Under the pieces are notes generated by a model. The model was given only the letters and a program-made list of their open reading frames with translations, was not told the origin of the DNA and did not search any database. Made by a program: the position numbers and the translations under genes. 64,000 nt of DNA, from positions 1,178,001 to 1,242,000 of the forward strand of contig CAIIXF020000009.1 in the NCBI GenBank assembly GCA_903813345.2. Direction: 5' to 3'. Positions 1 through 12,510 of this stretch are shown piece by piece; the first letter of the stretch is position 1; each line of letters opens with the position of its first letter. The stretch comes from Owenia fusiformis (taxonomy: Eukaryota > Annelida > Polychaeta > Sabellida > Oweniidae).

Positions 1-651
1 AGAGCCGTCCAAACTGCCAAACGTATTCTCAAATCAGAAGACCCCTTAAGCTCCCTTATGAATTATCGGGCCACTCCAGTCAGTTCTACAGGTAAAACGC
101 CAAGTCAATTACTCTATGGTAGACAAATCAGAACTAAACTGCCAGTTTCGCCTGAGAATCTAAACCCAAATTGGCCTGATAAACAGGAAGTTCAAAACAA
201 TGATGCTAAAGCAAAATCACTGTATGCCAAACATTTTAACAGATCTCATGGTGCAAGAAAACTTGAGAAACTGTCCCCTGGACAGTCTGTGAGAGTGACG
301 CTTGATCAGGAAAAGGCATGGAGTAAACCATATAAGGTTCTCAATCAAGCTCACACTCCTAGGTCATACATTATCAAAAGTGACAGTGGAACTTTGTTCA
401 GGAGAAATCGTAGACATTTGATGCCAACAGGCCATGATCCTACTCCTACTCCTGAACGGGGTTCTAAAATGCTTAAACCAATGGTGTTTTTCTCGAGTAA
501 ACATCCCAAGGAGGGAGGGATAGATGGTGGTGGTCAAAATACTAATAATGTTCCACTTACTAGTAATACTACACCAGTCTCTCATAGCTCTATTCACCGC
601 GTGAAAGGTGTCCCAATCCAAGAAAATCCTATCTCGGATAATAGCGGATAA
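1..651 (+). CDS. 3' end of Ty3/gypsy-type pol (integrase C-terminal part), 5'-truncated by window edge
   Basis: The frame is open from base 1 to a TAA at 649-651; the first internal ATG at 58 is not a real start. The residues NYRATPVSSTGKTPSQLLYG and the following RTKLP are the conserved block at the end of the integrase core in Ty3/gypsy-type retrotransposons (known of the family). A basic C-terminal stretch follows. Integrase would insert element cDNA into the host genome. The protease, reverse transcriptase and RNase H parts would lie left of the window. The last 20 or so codons overlap DNA that recurs, inverted, near 19200-19260 without pol coding, so the ORF tail may read into the terminal repeat. 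Whether the full element is intact cannot be judged here. Confidence 0.85.
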   Translation, partial: RAVQTAKRILKSEDPLSSLMNYRATPVSSTGKTPSQLLYGRQIRTKLPVSPENLNPNWPDKQEVQNNDAKAKSLYAKHFNRSHGARKLEKLSPGQSVRVTLDQEKAWSKPYKVLNQAHTPRSYIIKSDSGTLFRRNRRHLMPTGHDPTPTPERGSKMLKPMVFFSSKHPKEGGIDGGGQNTNNVPLTSNTTPVSHSSIHRVKGVPIQENPISDNSG

Positions 652-1850
652 ATCCGTGATCCAGATATACGCAATAAAATGCTAGATAATTATTACACAA
701 GGCGGGGAAATCTTATCTTGCATAACTCCGCAATGGGAACCCTGATGATTCAAGAAAATGCATGTTTTGTATTAATCTGGATCACACAATAGTTCTATCG
801 CATTTTCCATTTATTTTTTGTATTGTACAATAAAGGTCTTTGTTACTTTATGGATATTTTCCCATTATGAGATACGTGGTTTTTAAGATTGACATATAAC
901 TGCATTATCTAATCCGTTGATGTTAATTCTTGAATATTTCTGCATAGTCAGATGATGAAATGTTATTTTCCGTATAATGTTGGATAAGGGAATGCAATGA
1001 AAATGTATTCCGGATAAATGTGGCATTTGTAGATTCAGGAAATTTTGTTTATTGTTTAATTTTGCATCGCTTAATGCAAGAAAGTTGTATTCCCGTATAA
1101 AGCTGGATAAGGGAATGCAACGAAAATGCATTTCGGATAAATGTGGGATTAGTAGATCCAGGATATTTTGTTTATTGTTTAATTTTGCATCGCTTAATGC
1201 AAGAAAATTGTATTTCCGTGTAAATCTTGATTAGGTAATTCGTCAAAATAACGGTTTTTCATGATTTAGGTGTTGTTAGATCCGGAGTTATCATTTCTTG
1301 CATATTTCTGCATCTCTAGATAAGGGAATATTATTTTCCTTATAAATATGAATTAAGTAATGCATTAATTTATTGATTCTGGATAAATATAACATTGCAT
1401 GATGCGGAGATATAGTTTTGTATATTTTTTCCTCATTGGTTGATGTACAAAAATATAAATCTTGCATATATATGGGTTAGTTAATTCCTCCAAATAACTG
1501 TTTTGTATAATGTATGTATTGTAAGATCCTAGATTATCTTTACTTGCATATTTTCACATCTCTTGATATGGGAATATTATATCCTCTATAGATATGGATC
1601 TTGAAAAGCATAAGGTATTTTCACGTATTTTTCATCATTGTCCAATGCACAAAAAATAATTTCCACTCACATTCGGTTCTGTTCAATCAGTGCATTGTTA
1701 GATCCAGATCTCTTGATTTGGGGATATCATTTCATTATTTCTGTATTTTCATTAGTATGTATATCGCAATGCATTGCAAAAATCAATTCTGGGTAAATAT
1801 ACTATTGTCAGATCCATAGGTTTATTTCCATGTAGTATATACCCTCATTT
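590..1850 (+). repeat. LTR-like AT-rich repeat block downstream of pol
   Basis: AT-rich DNA directly follows the pol fragment. It contains an internal near-duplicate of about 130 bp (compare 1020-1110 with 1150-1240) and recurrent short motifs such as GCATATTTCTGCATCTCTAG. A polyadenylation-like AATAAA lies near 829-834. Bases about 590-900 match the reverse complement of about 18970-19260, and later parts match 17690-18960 inverted. Position after pol and presence elsewhere without pol suggest a 3' LTR; exact LTR ends were not resolved. Confidence 0.55.
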
Positions 1851-2345
1851 CTAGCTACATAGAAACAAAAATGGCAAGACAGATGTTTGTATGTCCATTA
1901 TTTTATTGTAAAAATGAGCAATAAAGCCCATAAAATCATAAACTACAATACACTTTACAAAGTCCTGATGGCTGAGAACTATAAAAATGGCTAATAAATA
2001 ATTAAAAATGCAAAAGTATTATTTAAAACAATATGGTGAGGCAGATACCAGAACATCTAAGTTGCATTAGGATAATAATATCTGGTGATAGAAAAATACA
2101 TGTAAGTAGTTCAATGCATTGCTTTCAAAACATACATATAATTAAACATATATGCGTATAAACTGCCATATTAAAAACTTCTGAGAATCAAAACTGCATT
2201 AAAAATGAAATAACATATTAATTTGTAAGTTCCGTATTTCAATCAGAAATCACCTTAATAGCATTACACTGATAAAATCCCAGCCTTGTACATAATTTTA
2301 GAACAAATACAGTAGAGGAACAACTCTTAAAAACATTGTACAACT
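1851..2345. other. AT-rich non-coding stretch
   Basis: No ORF of note, RNA gene or tandem array is visible. The sequence is AT-rich and resembles degraded repeat DNA between the LTR-like block and the next repeat. Confidence 0.5.
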
Positions 2346-2349
2346 AAAA

Positions 2350-4510
2350 AACAGCAACGCCACAGAGTGGCAAATCCAACCAAACAAAACATGTTTTTAC
2401 AAATAATGCCCATCTAACAGGTAAAATTTGAACCATATTAGTCCACTGGTATTTGAGTTATTAAAATTGTGTTTCTATGAAAAATGGTGGCCATTTTAAA
2501 CTCAAGCTTGAAATAGTTTCTTATTGAGCAGAGCTCCTTTGTCCCTAGGCATCAGCATATAAAATATAGTTTGAAGACAATAAAATCAAACTAAGGAATG
2601 CATATGTTTTCATTATAACTGTTACCTAGAATTGAAAACTGTGACAGTCCATACTTTGTATTGGAGATTAATCCACCATTCAGACATGTTGTACAAGCAC
2701 AAATTGCTAAAATATAAAACAGCATAAAAATTACCCCTATTTTTCAGAATGGTCACTCACAAGGTAAGTTTACATGAGAAAGTGTTATGATTCAGAGTAG
2801 GCATATATAAAAGGATGAGTCTGGGAATGAGTCTGGATATCGACTTGGAAAATATTGAAAATTGTATTGTCTGAAAAACAAACTCAATCACACATATTAT
2901 GAAACCTCAATATCTTATCCTTCTTCTAAGAGTACAAAAATATCAATTTGTATCACAATTCATGAAGAATATCGGCATCAAAAAGAATGCATATCACTGT
3001 GCCACAATTGAAAAAATTCAAGTTCAAATACTAAATGAATAATTTATACAAAAAGTTTGAAACATATCCTCCAAAACATTGCTTACTTTCTTTGTATAGA
3101 CATTGAACATATGGCATTTCTTGATTAGTGAATTGGTGTTTATCTGGGTAATCAAGGGATAGTAGTCACTCAAAGTTACTGAGCATCCAGTTTTGACACT
3201 TCCATTGTGTTGGTAAAATTACACATATTTCAGTCAAATTCATGCTGAGCACAGCATTTTGGTTTCAATTTTATAATCTCTATACATGACCCTGGTGATA
3301 GAGTCAGAATCAATCAAAAAACTAAACCAGAAAACTGTGCTCATTGTGAAAATTAAAGGTGAAGCTACTTTTTTTCCTGATATTTCTTACATCAAATTGC
3401 AGCCATCTTGTTTTTCCCCTTTCAAATTAAACTGGTGGAAAATTCAAAAATTTAAATCCTAAAATATATTTAAAAAGTAAAGTTATTTCTTCTTTATATT
3501 TCATATGTGTTGCCATTGGTATTTTTTCTATGATAATGATTATTTGTTTTCTGTTAAGATACTTATTTTAACTCTCAGCAGGGGGTTGATTATGCATCAA
3601 AACTCATGAAAAAGTATACTTATCAAATATAACTAGGACAGTTATAAAAATCATATTTCATATACATTTGACTGAGGGACCAAAAGGGCATATATCCAGA
3701 CTCATCCTTGCAACAAATAGACTAGATGCGAGTAGAAAAGTCACTTATTTTACTTATTCAGAGCTCAGTAAGGTCTTTTGTGATTAAGCTGACCAAAATT
3801 TACATCCAAAAATCAATTTGAAAAATCAACTTTTTGACCTTTCAAAGGTCACTGAAGGTCAAATCCTAAAACTAATGTCAGATTTGAACTCCTGCCAACT
3901 CGTAGATGAATTTCCCAAAAAATTTGGTCAAATTGAAGCAAGTTGAAAAATAACTTATTTTTACTTTTTTGATGTCAAATATTTCAAAAACTGTAAAAAT
4001 TTGATGCTGACATATATTGAGCAATATGTAGGGAATGCTTAAATCTAGTAATTATGTAATTCATTGCAAGAAATGATCAAGTATAAGGCAAACTTTGAGA
4101 AACTCGTCAATCACAAAACCTGCCATTGACTTTATACATGAGGAAGTTTCCTGAAAATGAAGTCCTACTTTTTGTCAAATTTTATAGAGTAAACACCAAA
4201 AACTGTAATTCCAAGAGCTTTGAAATCTTCAGAGGACATAAGTTGCATATGAGTTATGAGTTACTATAACTATGAGTTATTTGAAAGTTCTACTTCTAGT
4301 ATTTACAGAAAACTTGACTTTTTGACGTCAAAATCAGCAATTTCTCGGAAACCAGGTGAACTTGGGAAATGGCGATGATAGGTCAAATAGGCATAATGGA
4401 TATGCATATATAATGAATGTGGATATGACTCATTCCGAATAGCAGTTTTAATTTGTGAGGCCAATGTTGACGGACGGACCAACGGACGGACGGATGTCAC
4501 AGCGGACAGA
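2350..4510. mobile_element. Diverged (GACG)n-tailed repeat element, copy 1
   Basis: The left edge (AGCAACGCCACAGAGTGGCA at about 2353) resembles the left edge of the copy at 7757. The right end carries an imperfect GACGGACGG run at about 4468-4495. No coding potential is seen between them. The boundary pairing is inferred from the other copies; the interior is too diverged to be sure it is one element. Confidence 0.4.
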
Positions 4511-5350
4511 TTTTTCGATAACAGCCTGTGACAAAACGTACTGTTTATGTGTTGCTAGGCAGCGTAAAATGTCAAACATATCAAAAAGTTCAAATCTAAC
4601 AGAAATATGCCAAATTGGCTAAAGAAAACGTCAGAACATGTGACATAAATGTCTGTCCAGGGTACCTGTATATCCTTCCCAGAAAAAAGATACTGTATAT
4701 CAACATGATTTACATTTTGATATACATCTAATTTTGGTCTATAAAAAACATCCATGTAAAAAAGTGTTGATGTTGATTACTTATCACCCCTCGTAAAATA
4801 TATGGGGTATCGAATGTTTTTAGGGTTTTGTTCCTCTGACCCTTTTTCAATATGTTGATCGTCTTAGTGTCTTTGAAGCTTTTATCTAACTCCAGAATCA
4901 GTTTATAAAATTCAATTGTTCTCCATGTTAGCCTCATCAGAATAACGATTGTTGATTCAGGATCCACTCCCTTGTCCGACATTATGTCACTAGTCACTCC
5001 TTGCCAAGGTTCTTTCTAATCAGTTGTCTTTAGTTGAAATGAGTGGTAATCCTTTGTCTGAAAGTATACAATTACAACCTCAATAAACTAGATCTTGATG
5101 ATTCATAGACTAGATGCGAGTAGAAATAATCTTGATTTGTGGAATTAAATATTTAAAATTCAGAAGGCAGGTCAAATCTTTAAATATGGTTTCGAAACTT
5201 TTTTATACAACTTTGAAAATATAATTTATTTGAAAATGTGACTTCTAATCCATGTAATAAAATCATAAAAGTGAAATATCTTTTCTTGTATTGTACAGAT
5301 AACATTTTCTTTTACTAGACATTTTTAATTTGCATAGTAAAATACATAGA
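4511..5350. other. Non-coding stretch with dispersed-repeat fragment
   Basis: No gene is seen; the short minus-strand ORFs (66 and 89 codons) show no recognisable motif. From about 5104 it holds GATGCGAGTAGAAATAATCT and following DNA that resembles the element at 60864-61293, so a decayed relative of that element lies here. Confidence 0.45.
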
Positions 5351-5367
5351 GGTTATTAAATGGGAGG

Positions 5368-5477
5368 TTTTTGATACAGGGTATATCTGAGGGAAATACA
5401 ATATATCTACCCGAGGGACCGTAGGTACCGAGGGTTGATATATTGTATTTACCGAGGGATATACCCTGTATCAAAAA
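5368..5477. repeat. Hairpin-forming inverted repeat
   Basis: Arms read TTTTTGATACAGGGTATAT on the left and its reverse complement on the right. Both arms continue through GAGGGAAATACAATATATC and its mirror. It could fold into a stem of about 50 bp and is probably a small MITE. Flanking bases (GGTTATTAAAT and ATTCAATAAC) may extend the symmetry. Confidence 0.7.
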
Positions 5478-5679
5478 TCGAGCATTCAATAACTGATTCA
5501 TCCTATAGATACTTAGTAGATTTTAAGAATTAAATATTCATTGAATGTTAGGGAACCCTAATGTAATAATTACAAACAATAATTACAATCAAAACATGAA
5601 TATTTTATCTCAATTTAAAGTCCTCAACAAGCTTTTAACATGTTACAGTGTATGAAATTAATATTTATTAAATAGAGCC

Positions 5680-5820
5680 AAAGTATATCCCGGGAATTCA
5701 AAAAAGCAGCGAAAGAAATTCCCGGGTATTGCTGATGAGCAGGTGATATCTATATCTCCCGCTCACCTCAGCGGGAGATATATATATCACCCGCTCACCT
5801 CAGGTATCGATTATATTCCC
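5680..5820. repeat. Cluster of short palindromes
   Basis: Two CCCGGGAATTC / GAATTCCCGGG-like blocks are followed by repeated GCGGGAGATATA and CCCGCTCACCTCA segments that pair with each other. Likely another small foldback repeat; ends are not clear. Confidence 0.45.
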
Positions 5821-6079
5821 GCATGTTTTTTACCTATTTCACTACTAAGTATTGGATAAATAGAGGTGATATGAAAATTGAACCACTAAAACAGATGGAT
5901 ATTTAAGTTGACTGAACTTTCTACAACTATACGAGTATTTGTCTTTAATTTGGCGAATTTTTTGCAATTGGAAAATTGCCAAATTAAATAGTAGCCAAAA
6001 ATCCTTGGAATTAGACAATTTTTTTCGTTTGGTGTATTTGACAGATATAAGAAGGATACCAAGAAAAATGGAGGGAAAG

Positions 6080-7225
6080 GAGGAGGGAAGGTATTGCAAC
6101 AGATTTTGGACAGTCATATGTTCGATTTTGGCTATTTTCTGAGGGTTTAAACAGTTGCATATGGTGGGCTAATGCATTACTTCCAGGAAAAGCACTCATA
6201 GAGATAATAAAATTATTTTGACTTTGAGACAGGGAAGACAGTCGGTATGTGATGGCATGCGCAAAGCTCTATTATGGCGGCCAATCCGATGTCTTGGAAT
6301 TTCATTCAAGAGCTAGTAATGCTCGCTACATGTCTTCATCATAAGTGTTCATCAGATTGGTGCGTGCTCAGGAGAAAATCACCAATCAATCACGTTTATA
6401 AATTGATTTTGCCCACGAGAATTACAAGGGTAAAGAAATTCGTATTTATAAACGAACAAATTTGAGATAACCAAATATCAGTCAGAGAAATCTGACGATC
6501 TACGAAACATCAAAAAATCAAAAGCGGGCTGACGGCGTATTCTACTAAATGTTGTCTATTTCATATATACTATTCTACTATCTCAAAGTCGAAATTATTT
6601 TATCATCTCTATGAGTGCTTTTCTTGGAGGTAAAATCAGAAAATAGCCCAAATCCAACATATGACTATCCAAAATCTGTTTTGATACTTTCCCCCCTCCT
6701 TTAAATATTTGAGAAATGAAAAACTGACTCTTTTTCCAAAATCTAAAAATTAACTTTTAAAGTCACTACAAATAGTAAAAAATGATTAATACAGTCAATA
6801 TGGTTCAACGAAAATGGGACTTCTGCGCATGTTAAAATTTTTCGTCAAAACTCAACTTTTGTTCAAGTTGATACGATTGTCTTTCGAACTAGAGACTTCC
6901 CTCATTCGAAAGATCATAAAAGACTTTATCTATACTGAAAATCTTAGATCCAAACATAGTAGAATATGCCGTCAGTCCTCATTTGATTTTTTGAAGTGAG
7001 TTTCGTAGATTGTCAGATTTCTCCGACTGATATCGGGTTATCTCAAATTGGTATGTTATAAATAAGAATTTCTTTACCGTTGTAAGGCGCATGCGCAAAA
7101 TTGATTTATAAACGTTATTGGTTGATGGTTTTTCTCCTGAGCATGCGTGAAGTCTGATGAACACTTATGACGAAGACCGGAGCAAACATTACTAGCTCTC
7201 GAACGAAATTCCAAGATTCAGATCA
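6080..7225. repeat. Two interlocking inverted-repeat pairs
   Basis: Segment about 6080-6230 is the reverse complement of about 6580-6710. Segment about 6290-6550 is the reverse complement of about 6955-7225. Arms are diverged but align over their length. The ORFs inside (61-63 codons) are products of the arms and show no motif. This looks like one foldback element inserted into, or rearranged with, another. Confidence 0.65.
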
Positions 7226-7756
7226 TTTCGCCGTGTTTGCTAAGCGTGTATACCACACTACTATACCCCCATACTGTATCCCTTTAAAAGAAGTACAGGC
7301 TACAGGGAAGTTGCAAATGGAGGACGTTTGTTTATTTCCATAGTTCTGAATGTATACTAGATTTTACACATATTCTAAGTGTTCTTCTATACATTGTATA
7401 GATTCATCGAGCAGTTTGCAACGTATTATTACCAGAAAAGCCCAATGGACAAAGATAGAGAATACCCGCTCCATTTGCAACTTAACCGTACCCTGTATCA
7501 TTTTTAAATGTGGTCACGTGGTAGGGTAGTGTGATACGTGAATGACAAGCTGTTTTGAGTAGATCAGGTACCTGTTTTAGACACAACATTGATTTAGCTT
7601 GACATTGATGTGCACATTGGCACTTTTGAGCATGTTAATACAAGTTTTTACACTCTTAGCACGAGACAGGTTTTCGAAAAATCTGTTATCTGATTCACTC
7701 GATTATCGTATGCATATGTATTTCTGCTGACATTTCAACACCACATCACATAGACC
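7226..7756. other. Non-coding stretch
   Basis: No ORF, RNA gene or clear repeat structure was recognised. Confidence 0.5.
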
Positions 7757-8591
7757 GCAGCAACGCCAAAGCGTAGCAAATCCCATCGAACAGTCATGGC
7801 TGGCATATTTACAAACAAAGTATATAGCAAAAATGGCAGCCATTTTTCAAAATGGTCACCTTCTACCAAAAGTGTCATTAGACAGTGTGCCATGCTTATA
7901 GTATTCACATACCAAATATGAACAAAATCGCTTCACTACTTTTCGAGCTATAGAAAAATATGTTAAAATAGCGGCCATTTTTCAAAATGGCTGCCTTCTA
8001 CCAAAAGTGTCATTAGACAGTGGGCCATGCTTATAGTATTCACATACCAAATATGAACAAAATCGCTCCACTGCTTTTCGAGTTATAGTAAAATACGTTA
8101 AAATGGTGGCCATTTTTCAAAATGGCCGCCTTCTACCAAAAGTGTAATTAGACAGTGTACCATGCTTATAGTATTCAGATACCAAATATGAACAAAATCA
8201 CTCCACTACTTTTCGAGTTATAGTAAAATACATTAAAATGGCGGTCAAAATGGTGGCCATTTTGAAAAATGGCCGTTTTCTACCAAAAGTGTCATTAGAC
8301 AGTGTGCCATGCTTGTAGTATTCACATACCAAATATGAACAAAATACATATTACAACTAAATTACTGTAAAATCGGCACTAAAATTGCCGCCATTTTTAA
8401 ATGAGAGGCCATTTTGAAAATCGCCTTTCGAGCAGAACTTCTACCCCCATAGGGTATATGTGTACAAAATATGAACAAAATCGGGCCAACAGTATTCGAG
8501 TTATTGCTCGGACGGACGGACGGATGGACGTACGTACGTACGGACGGACGGAGGCGTTCCCTATATCCCTCCGAACTTCGTTCGATGGGAT
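7757..8591. mobile_element. (GACG)n-tailed repeat element with internal 135-bp tandem units, copy 2
   Basis: Left end ATCCCATCGAAC (about 7778) and right end GTTCGATGGGAT (about 8580) are complementary, forming a short terminal inverted repeat. Between them are about four units of roughly 135 bp, each with CCATTTTTCAAAATGG and TACCAAATATGAACAAAATC. A GGACGGACGGA tract follows at about 8510-8555. ORFs on both strands at 8362-8679 derive from the tract and are not genes. Probably a non-autonomous DNA element. Confidence 0.65.
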
Positions 8592-10185
8592 AATTACGAT
8601 GCAGAATGATAATAAAACACAAAACAACTACTTAATTCCACTTGTTATTTCACAGGAGGTAAAAATGCACACTGCCTAGATTCTTTGTAAGGGTCGTCAG
8701 ACATCGGATTGGCCGCCATATTTGAAATGAAAATATCACTAAATAGAGCTCTGCGCATGTCTCAACATTTCGACTGAATAAGAACATATTTTCAAATTTT
8801 ACATGAGGACTTTAAAAACTTTATTCTCCCCTGACCCTGACAGACCTTGTCTTCAATAGGTATCCATGTTAAGATGACACCAACTTTTTTTTACATCATT
8901 GTAGATTGGTTGAAACTGGAGTCTCAAAACTTACAGGCCCGTAGGGTTCAGGGGTCCCCTGGCCAAAAATTCTCACCATTTTGAGCACTTTTCAAGCGAT
9001 TTTAGCCTTTTTTGGACCAATGTTGTCAAAGACAAACTCCCTTGAATTTTGAAAAGTAATCCCTCTTGGCATAGGGCTGGCAATTGGCCGGGTCAACATT
9101 CGTAAAATAAAAAATCATAATATTTACTTACGAAATACATTATCTACTAGTTCACCTAATTCCTGCTCCTCTTTTGCTCTTGTGCACACAATTCTCTATG
9201 AGGGCTTCTCTTCTCTTTGGTTCCTTGCTTAGGATGCTGAAAGTAACATTATAGATAAAGATTAAGATATAATATTGATCTACTTTGGTATCTATTATTC
9301 CTAAGTGGAGAGATGAGATGAAGCTTTCTTTTACATGAGACAAATCAGAGAGGTATTATTGTGCAATAAATCACTATTTAGTCTTTGTTCCTCAATAAGA
9401 CCCTTTTCTATATTATGAAGTTACATATAGCTTTATAAAGTTCAGTATTTGAATCCTTTAAACGTACCTATCTCTCTCTTGGATTGAATCAAAGGAGTTC
9501 ACTGTAGGCTATTTTCGCCATATTCTGAAAAATAAAAATATGGGTATCTTGTGTAGATTATTGCAGATTATCTTTCATAAATATGAGATAGATCTATCAA
9601 ACATACTAAAATGCCATGATTTTGCGTCATCACAGAAATCCAGAGAATTTGAGTTTTTAAAATGTTGGCAAGGGACCACGAGTTGTTTGTAGAGTGAATC
9701 TGGGGAGCTTTTTCACGCATTTCACTTGTGTGTTTCATCTAAAAAACATCAGTGCGTGAAATAAGGATTTTTTTAACCTAGACATTTTGGCAGGCCAGCC
9801 AGATTTTAACCAGCCATATCATTTTTTCTCAGGCCAATTTTTTGCAGCCTGTTTCTTACTTCTCTGGCCAAAAATTTCATTTTCCATATTTCTCCACAAC
9901 CACTCTAAAATGAGATTTAGTTTAGTACAATATTAACAAAGTAAAACTAATTCCATTGCATGTCATGTATCATTCACTATACTGTACTTGATGACTTAAC
10001 CAACAGTCTGGGTGTGTTGATTCCCCCCTAGATTCACCTTACAAAAACATGAGGAACATGTACATATTGATCAAACTAAATTGTACTGATTTTGGTCGGT
10101 TTAGAATTGCTCTCAGAAGCTTCAAGGTATTCAAAAACACATACTATGTACACAGACTCCACTAACAGACTAAAATTCAAGGTAT
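8592..10185. other. Non-coding stretch
   Basis: No gene was recognised. One minus-strand ORF of 63 codons at 9152-9343 has no motif. The region from 9780 to 9900 is a diverged copy of some dispersed sequence, without clear ends. Confidence 0.5.
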
Positions 10186-10740
10186 ATATTAGAGGTGTCA
10201 CGGTCCAAATAAATTTCGGTACGGTACGGAACGGTACAAATGGTCTCGGGACACGATACTTTCGAGACAGGACGGGACAGAACATTAAAAATGATACAAT
10301 GTCTGATGATGACAGTTTCACTTTCAGTTTCACTTTTCAAAATCATATTCAGAAATACGTCAATTAAAATCGAATATAAAGCATCTGCCGTGAATGTGAT
10401 CGGCATTTCACATAGTCTGCATGGTGAACTATCACCAATTCGTTTACCTTGTGATATCGGAGTCCCAAAATACTTCCAAACTGCCGACTTTTTGGACTTA
10501 GATGCCGGTTCGATTTTTCAATTTCTTTTCTACATCCGGCATACTGATAATGCACTCGATTTGCGAACGACGATGAAGAAATGAGTCATCCATAGCCAAT
10601 CAAAATCACCGTAATTTCAACAAACAACAACAGCCAATCAAAAGTCACGTTATATCTTGGGCTTCAGTATGAAAACAAAAATATTTGAAATTTTTTTAAA
10701 TCTTCAACAAAAGTCATGGAATAAGCCGAAATCGCGGGGA
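10186..10740. mobile_element. Possible hAT-like element end
   Basis: AGAGGTGTCACGGTCC followed by GGTACGGTACGGAACGGTAC at about 10192-10240 resembles the terminal and subterminal style of hAT-type DNA transposons (family knowledge). No matching second end was found, and the overlapping ORFs in three frames (10076-10584) look like by-products of the repeat. A fragment is the best reading. Confidence 0.35.
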
Positions 10741-11689
10741 ATTCGGAGGATTTCCGGACTGAAATGTGGGTTCTATTCATGGGCAATCTAACGAATGCCA
10801 CAAATGTCTGGCAGGCCAAAATGTCTGGGTGATTTTATCAAAACAAGCCATCTATAATTTTGTCAGGCCAATGGCCGATGTCGGACGTCTATTTCGCGCA
10901 CTGAACATCAATACATTTTAAAACATTTTATTGACTATAAGATTGCACCATATAATCCTAAGATTATCTATGGATTAACACCCAGGTATTGATATTTTTC
11001 AAACTTCAGAGGGCTGGGAATCATTATTACGATTGCTTTTGAATAATATTTATGCTGTTTTAAATGGGTTTCATGTATCTCAATAATTTCTCAAATTGTG
11101 TTAATGGAACCCCTTCCTCCTCAAAGAGAAAATTCTTGGGATTAAGGAAGGAATAACATTTACACAATTTGAGAAATTCTTGGGATACATGAAATATGAA
11201 TAGGACAATAGCTAAATGGAACACTCTACCAGGTGACATGTTAGACTGTGACAGTCATAGTAGTTTTAAATCATCATACTATGCCTATGTCAATAACTGC
11301 AATTAAATATATAGATCTATGTTTTAATGTAAAAGGTCCCCAGTGCACAGCAACAAGCCTGAACTACTGGGAAAGAGGGGAGATGTCAACATGGAAGCCT
11401 GACAGTCTCCCCAGGGTATTTCAAAACAAAGGGACTTCCTAGGGGGGTACACGGGCCAACCAGGAAGGTTCCTTTCAATTTCAAAATGAGTTGTAAACCA
11501 TAAAGATCTATTTTTAAATTATATTCTATTCAAATTCTATCACTGGTTAGTGTTAAATTATACATCCGCTTCATATGGGCTTATTAGCCTTTTGCAGATA
11601 ATTGACATAGACATAGAATATACTTTTCCATATATTTTTGCACAATGGTCTCCTGATTTCTTGGGGTTCTACTGATGCAATAAAACCAC
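10741..11689. other. Non-coding stretch with a short inverted repeat
   Basis: At about 11075-11200 the sequence TTTCATGTATCTCAATAATT with AATTGTGTTAATGG is followed by its approximate inverse, about 100 bp in total. Nothing else is recognised. Confidence 0.4.
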
Positions 11690-11831
11690 ATGCTATCTAT
11701 TGCAAGACTTATGCCTGGTACAACTGTCACCATGTTATTAGATGTTTTTAAATTTCGCAAGGATCCTGCCATGACTGTGGTATTGTTATCGTGAAAGCCT
11801 GGTATAACCATGACATAGAGGTTCTTATATG

Positions 11832-11960
11832 AGTACCTGTGCAAGATCGTCCATTCTTGATGAGCTTTGATAATTCTTCTTTATCGAGTCGCAAACGTGA
11901 TAAAGAAACGTTATCAAAGCGAGTCAAGAATGGACGATATTGCACAGGTACGAGTACAAG
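11832..11960. repeat. Hairpin inside the 11.7-13.5 kb element
   Basis: GTACCTGTGCAAGATCGTCC on the left pairs with GGACGATATTGCACAGGTAC on the right. Pairing continues through TTTGATAA / TTATCAAA toward a loop near 11880-11895. Confidence 0.75.
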
Positions 11961-12344
11961 AAAGTTTTTCTTATATGACTCTGTATAATACTTTATTTTC
12001 ACGTTTTCATAACAAAACTGGGTGCAAAATAGCTTCAGATTAATGGAACTTCATCTTTCAATTGTTATGACATCATAACAATATTGTAGAAAATACATGG
12101 ATACACGAGGCAACAAAGCTCCATTGTTATGACGTCACAGCTTAGTTTTGTAGAATGAGCATGGATACTCTTAGCAACAGTGTATTTGTTGCTATGTTGT
12201 TGATGTTTATAGACCAGTGATGTCACAAGTAAATTTCATCTTACACGAGTGACTTTTTAGGATGAAAGATGGCAATATCTTGCATGGGGTAAAGATGGCT
12301 GTATCTTGGTTAGTCATAGGAGAAAGTGCTATACTATATTGCAA

Positions 12345-12510
12345 GGTGTGTCATGACCCTGGTAATGTTAAAGCCTGATATGACTGTGACAATGCTATAT
12401 TATATTGCAAGGCCTGTCATGACCGTGGTAATGTTAAAGCCTTAAATGACAGTGGCAATGGTTGTAAGTCCTGTCATGACCGTGGTAATGTTAAAGCCTG
12501 ATATGACTCT
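12345..12510. repeat. Short tandem repeat, about 2.5-3 units
   Basis: Three occurrences of CTGTCATGACC(C/G)TGGTAATGTTAAAGCC-like sequence are spaced about 55-75 bp apart. Confidence 0.6.

Noticed and set aside
8362-8679. Three overlapping ORFs rich in Arg, Thr and Val-Arg-Pro-Ser repeats
   Set aside because: They are translations of the GGACGGACGG tract in several frames.
10076-10584. Five overlapping ORFs of 63-114 codons
   Set aside because: All lie in a repeat with mirrored GGTACGG sequence; no motif and no consistent frame.
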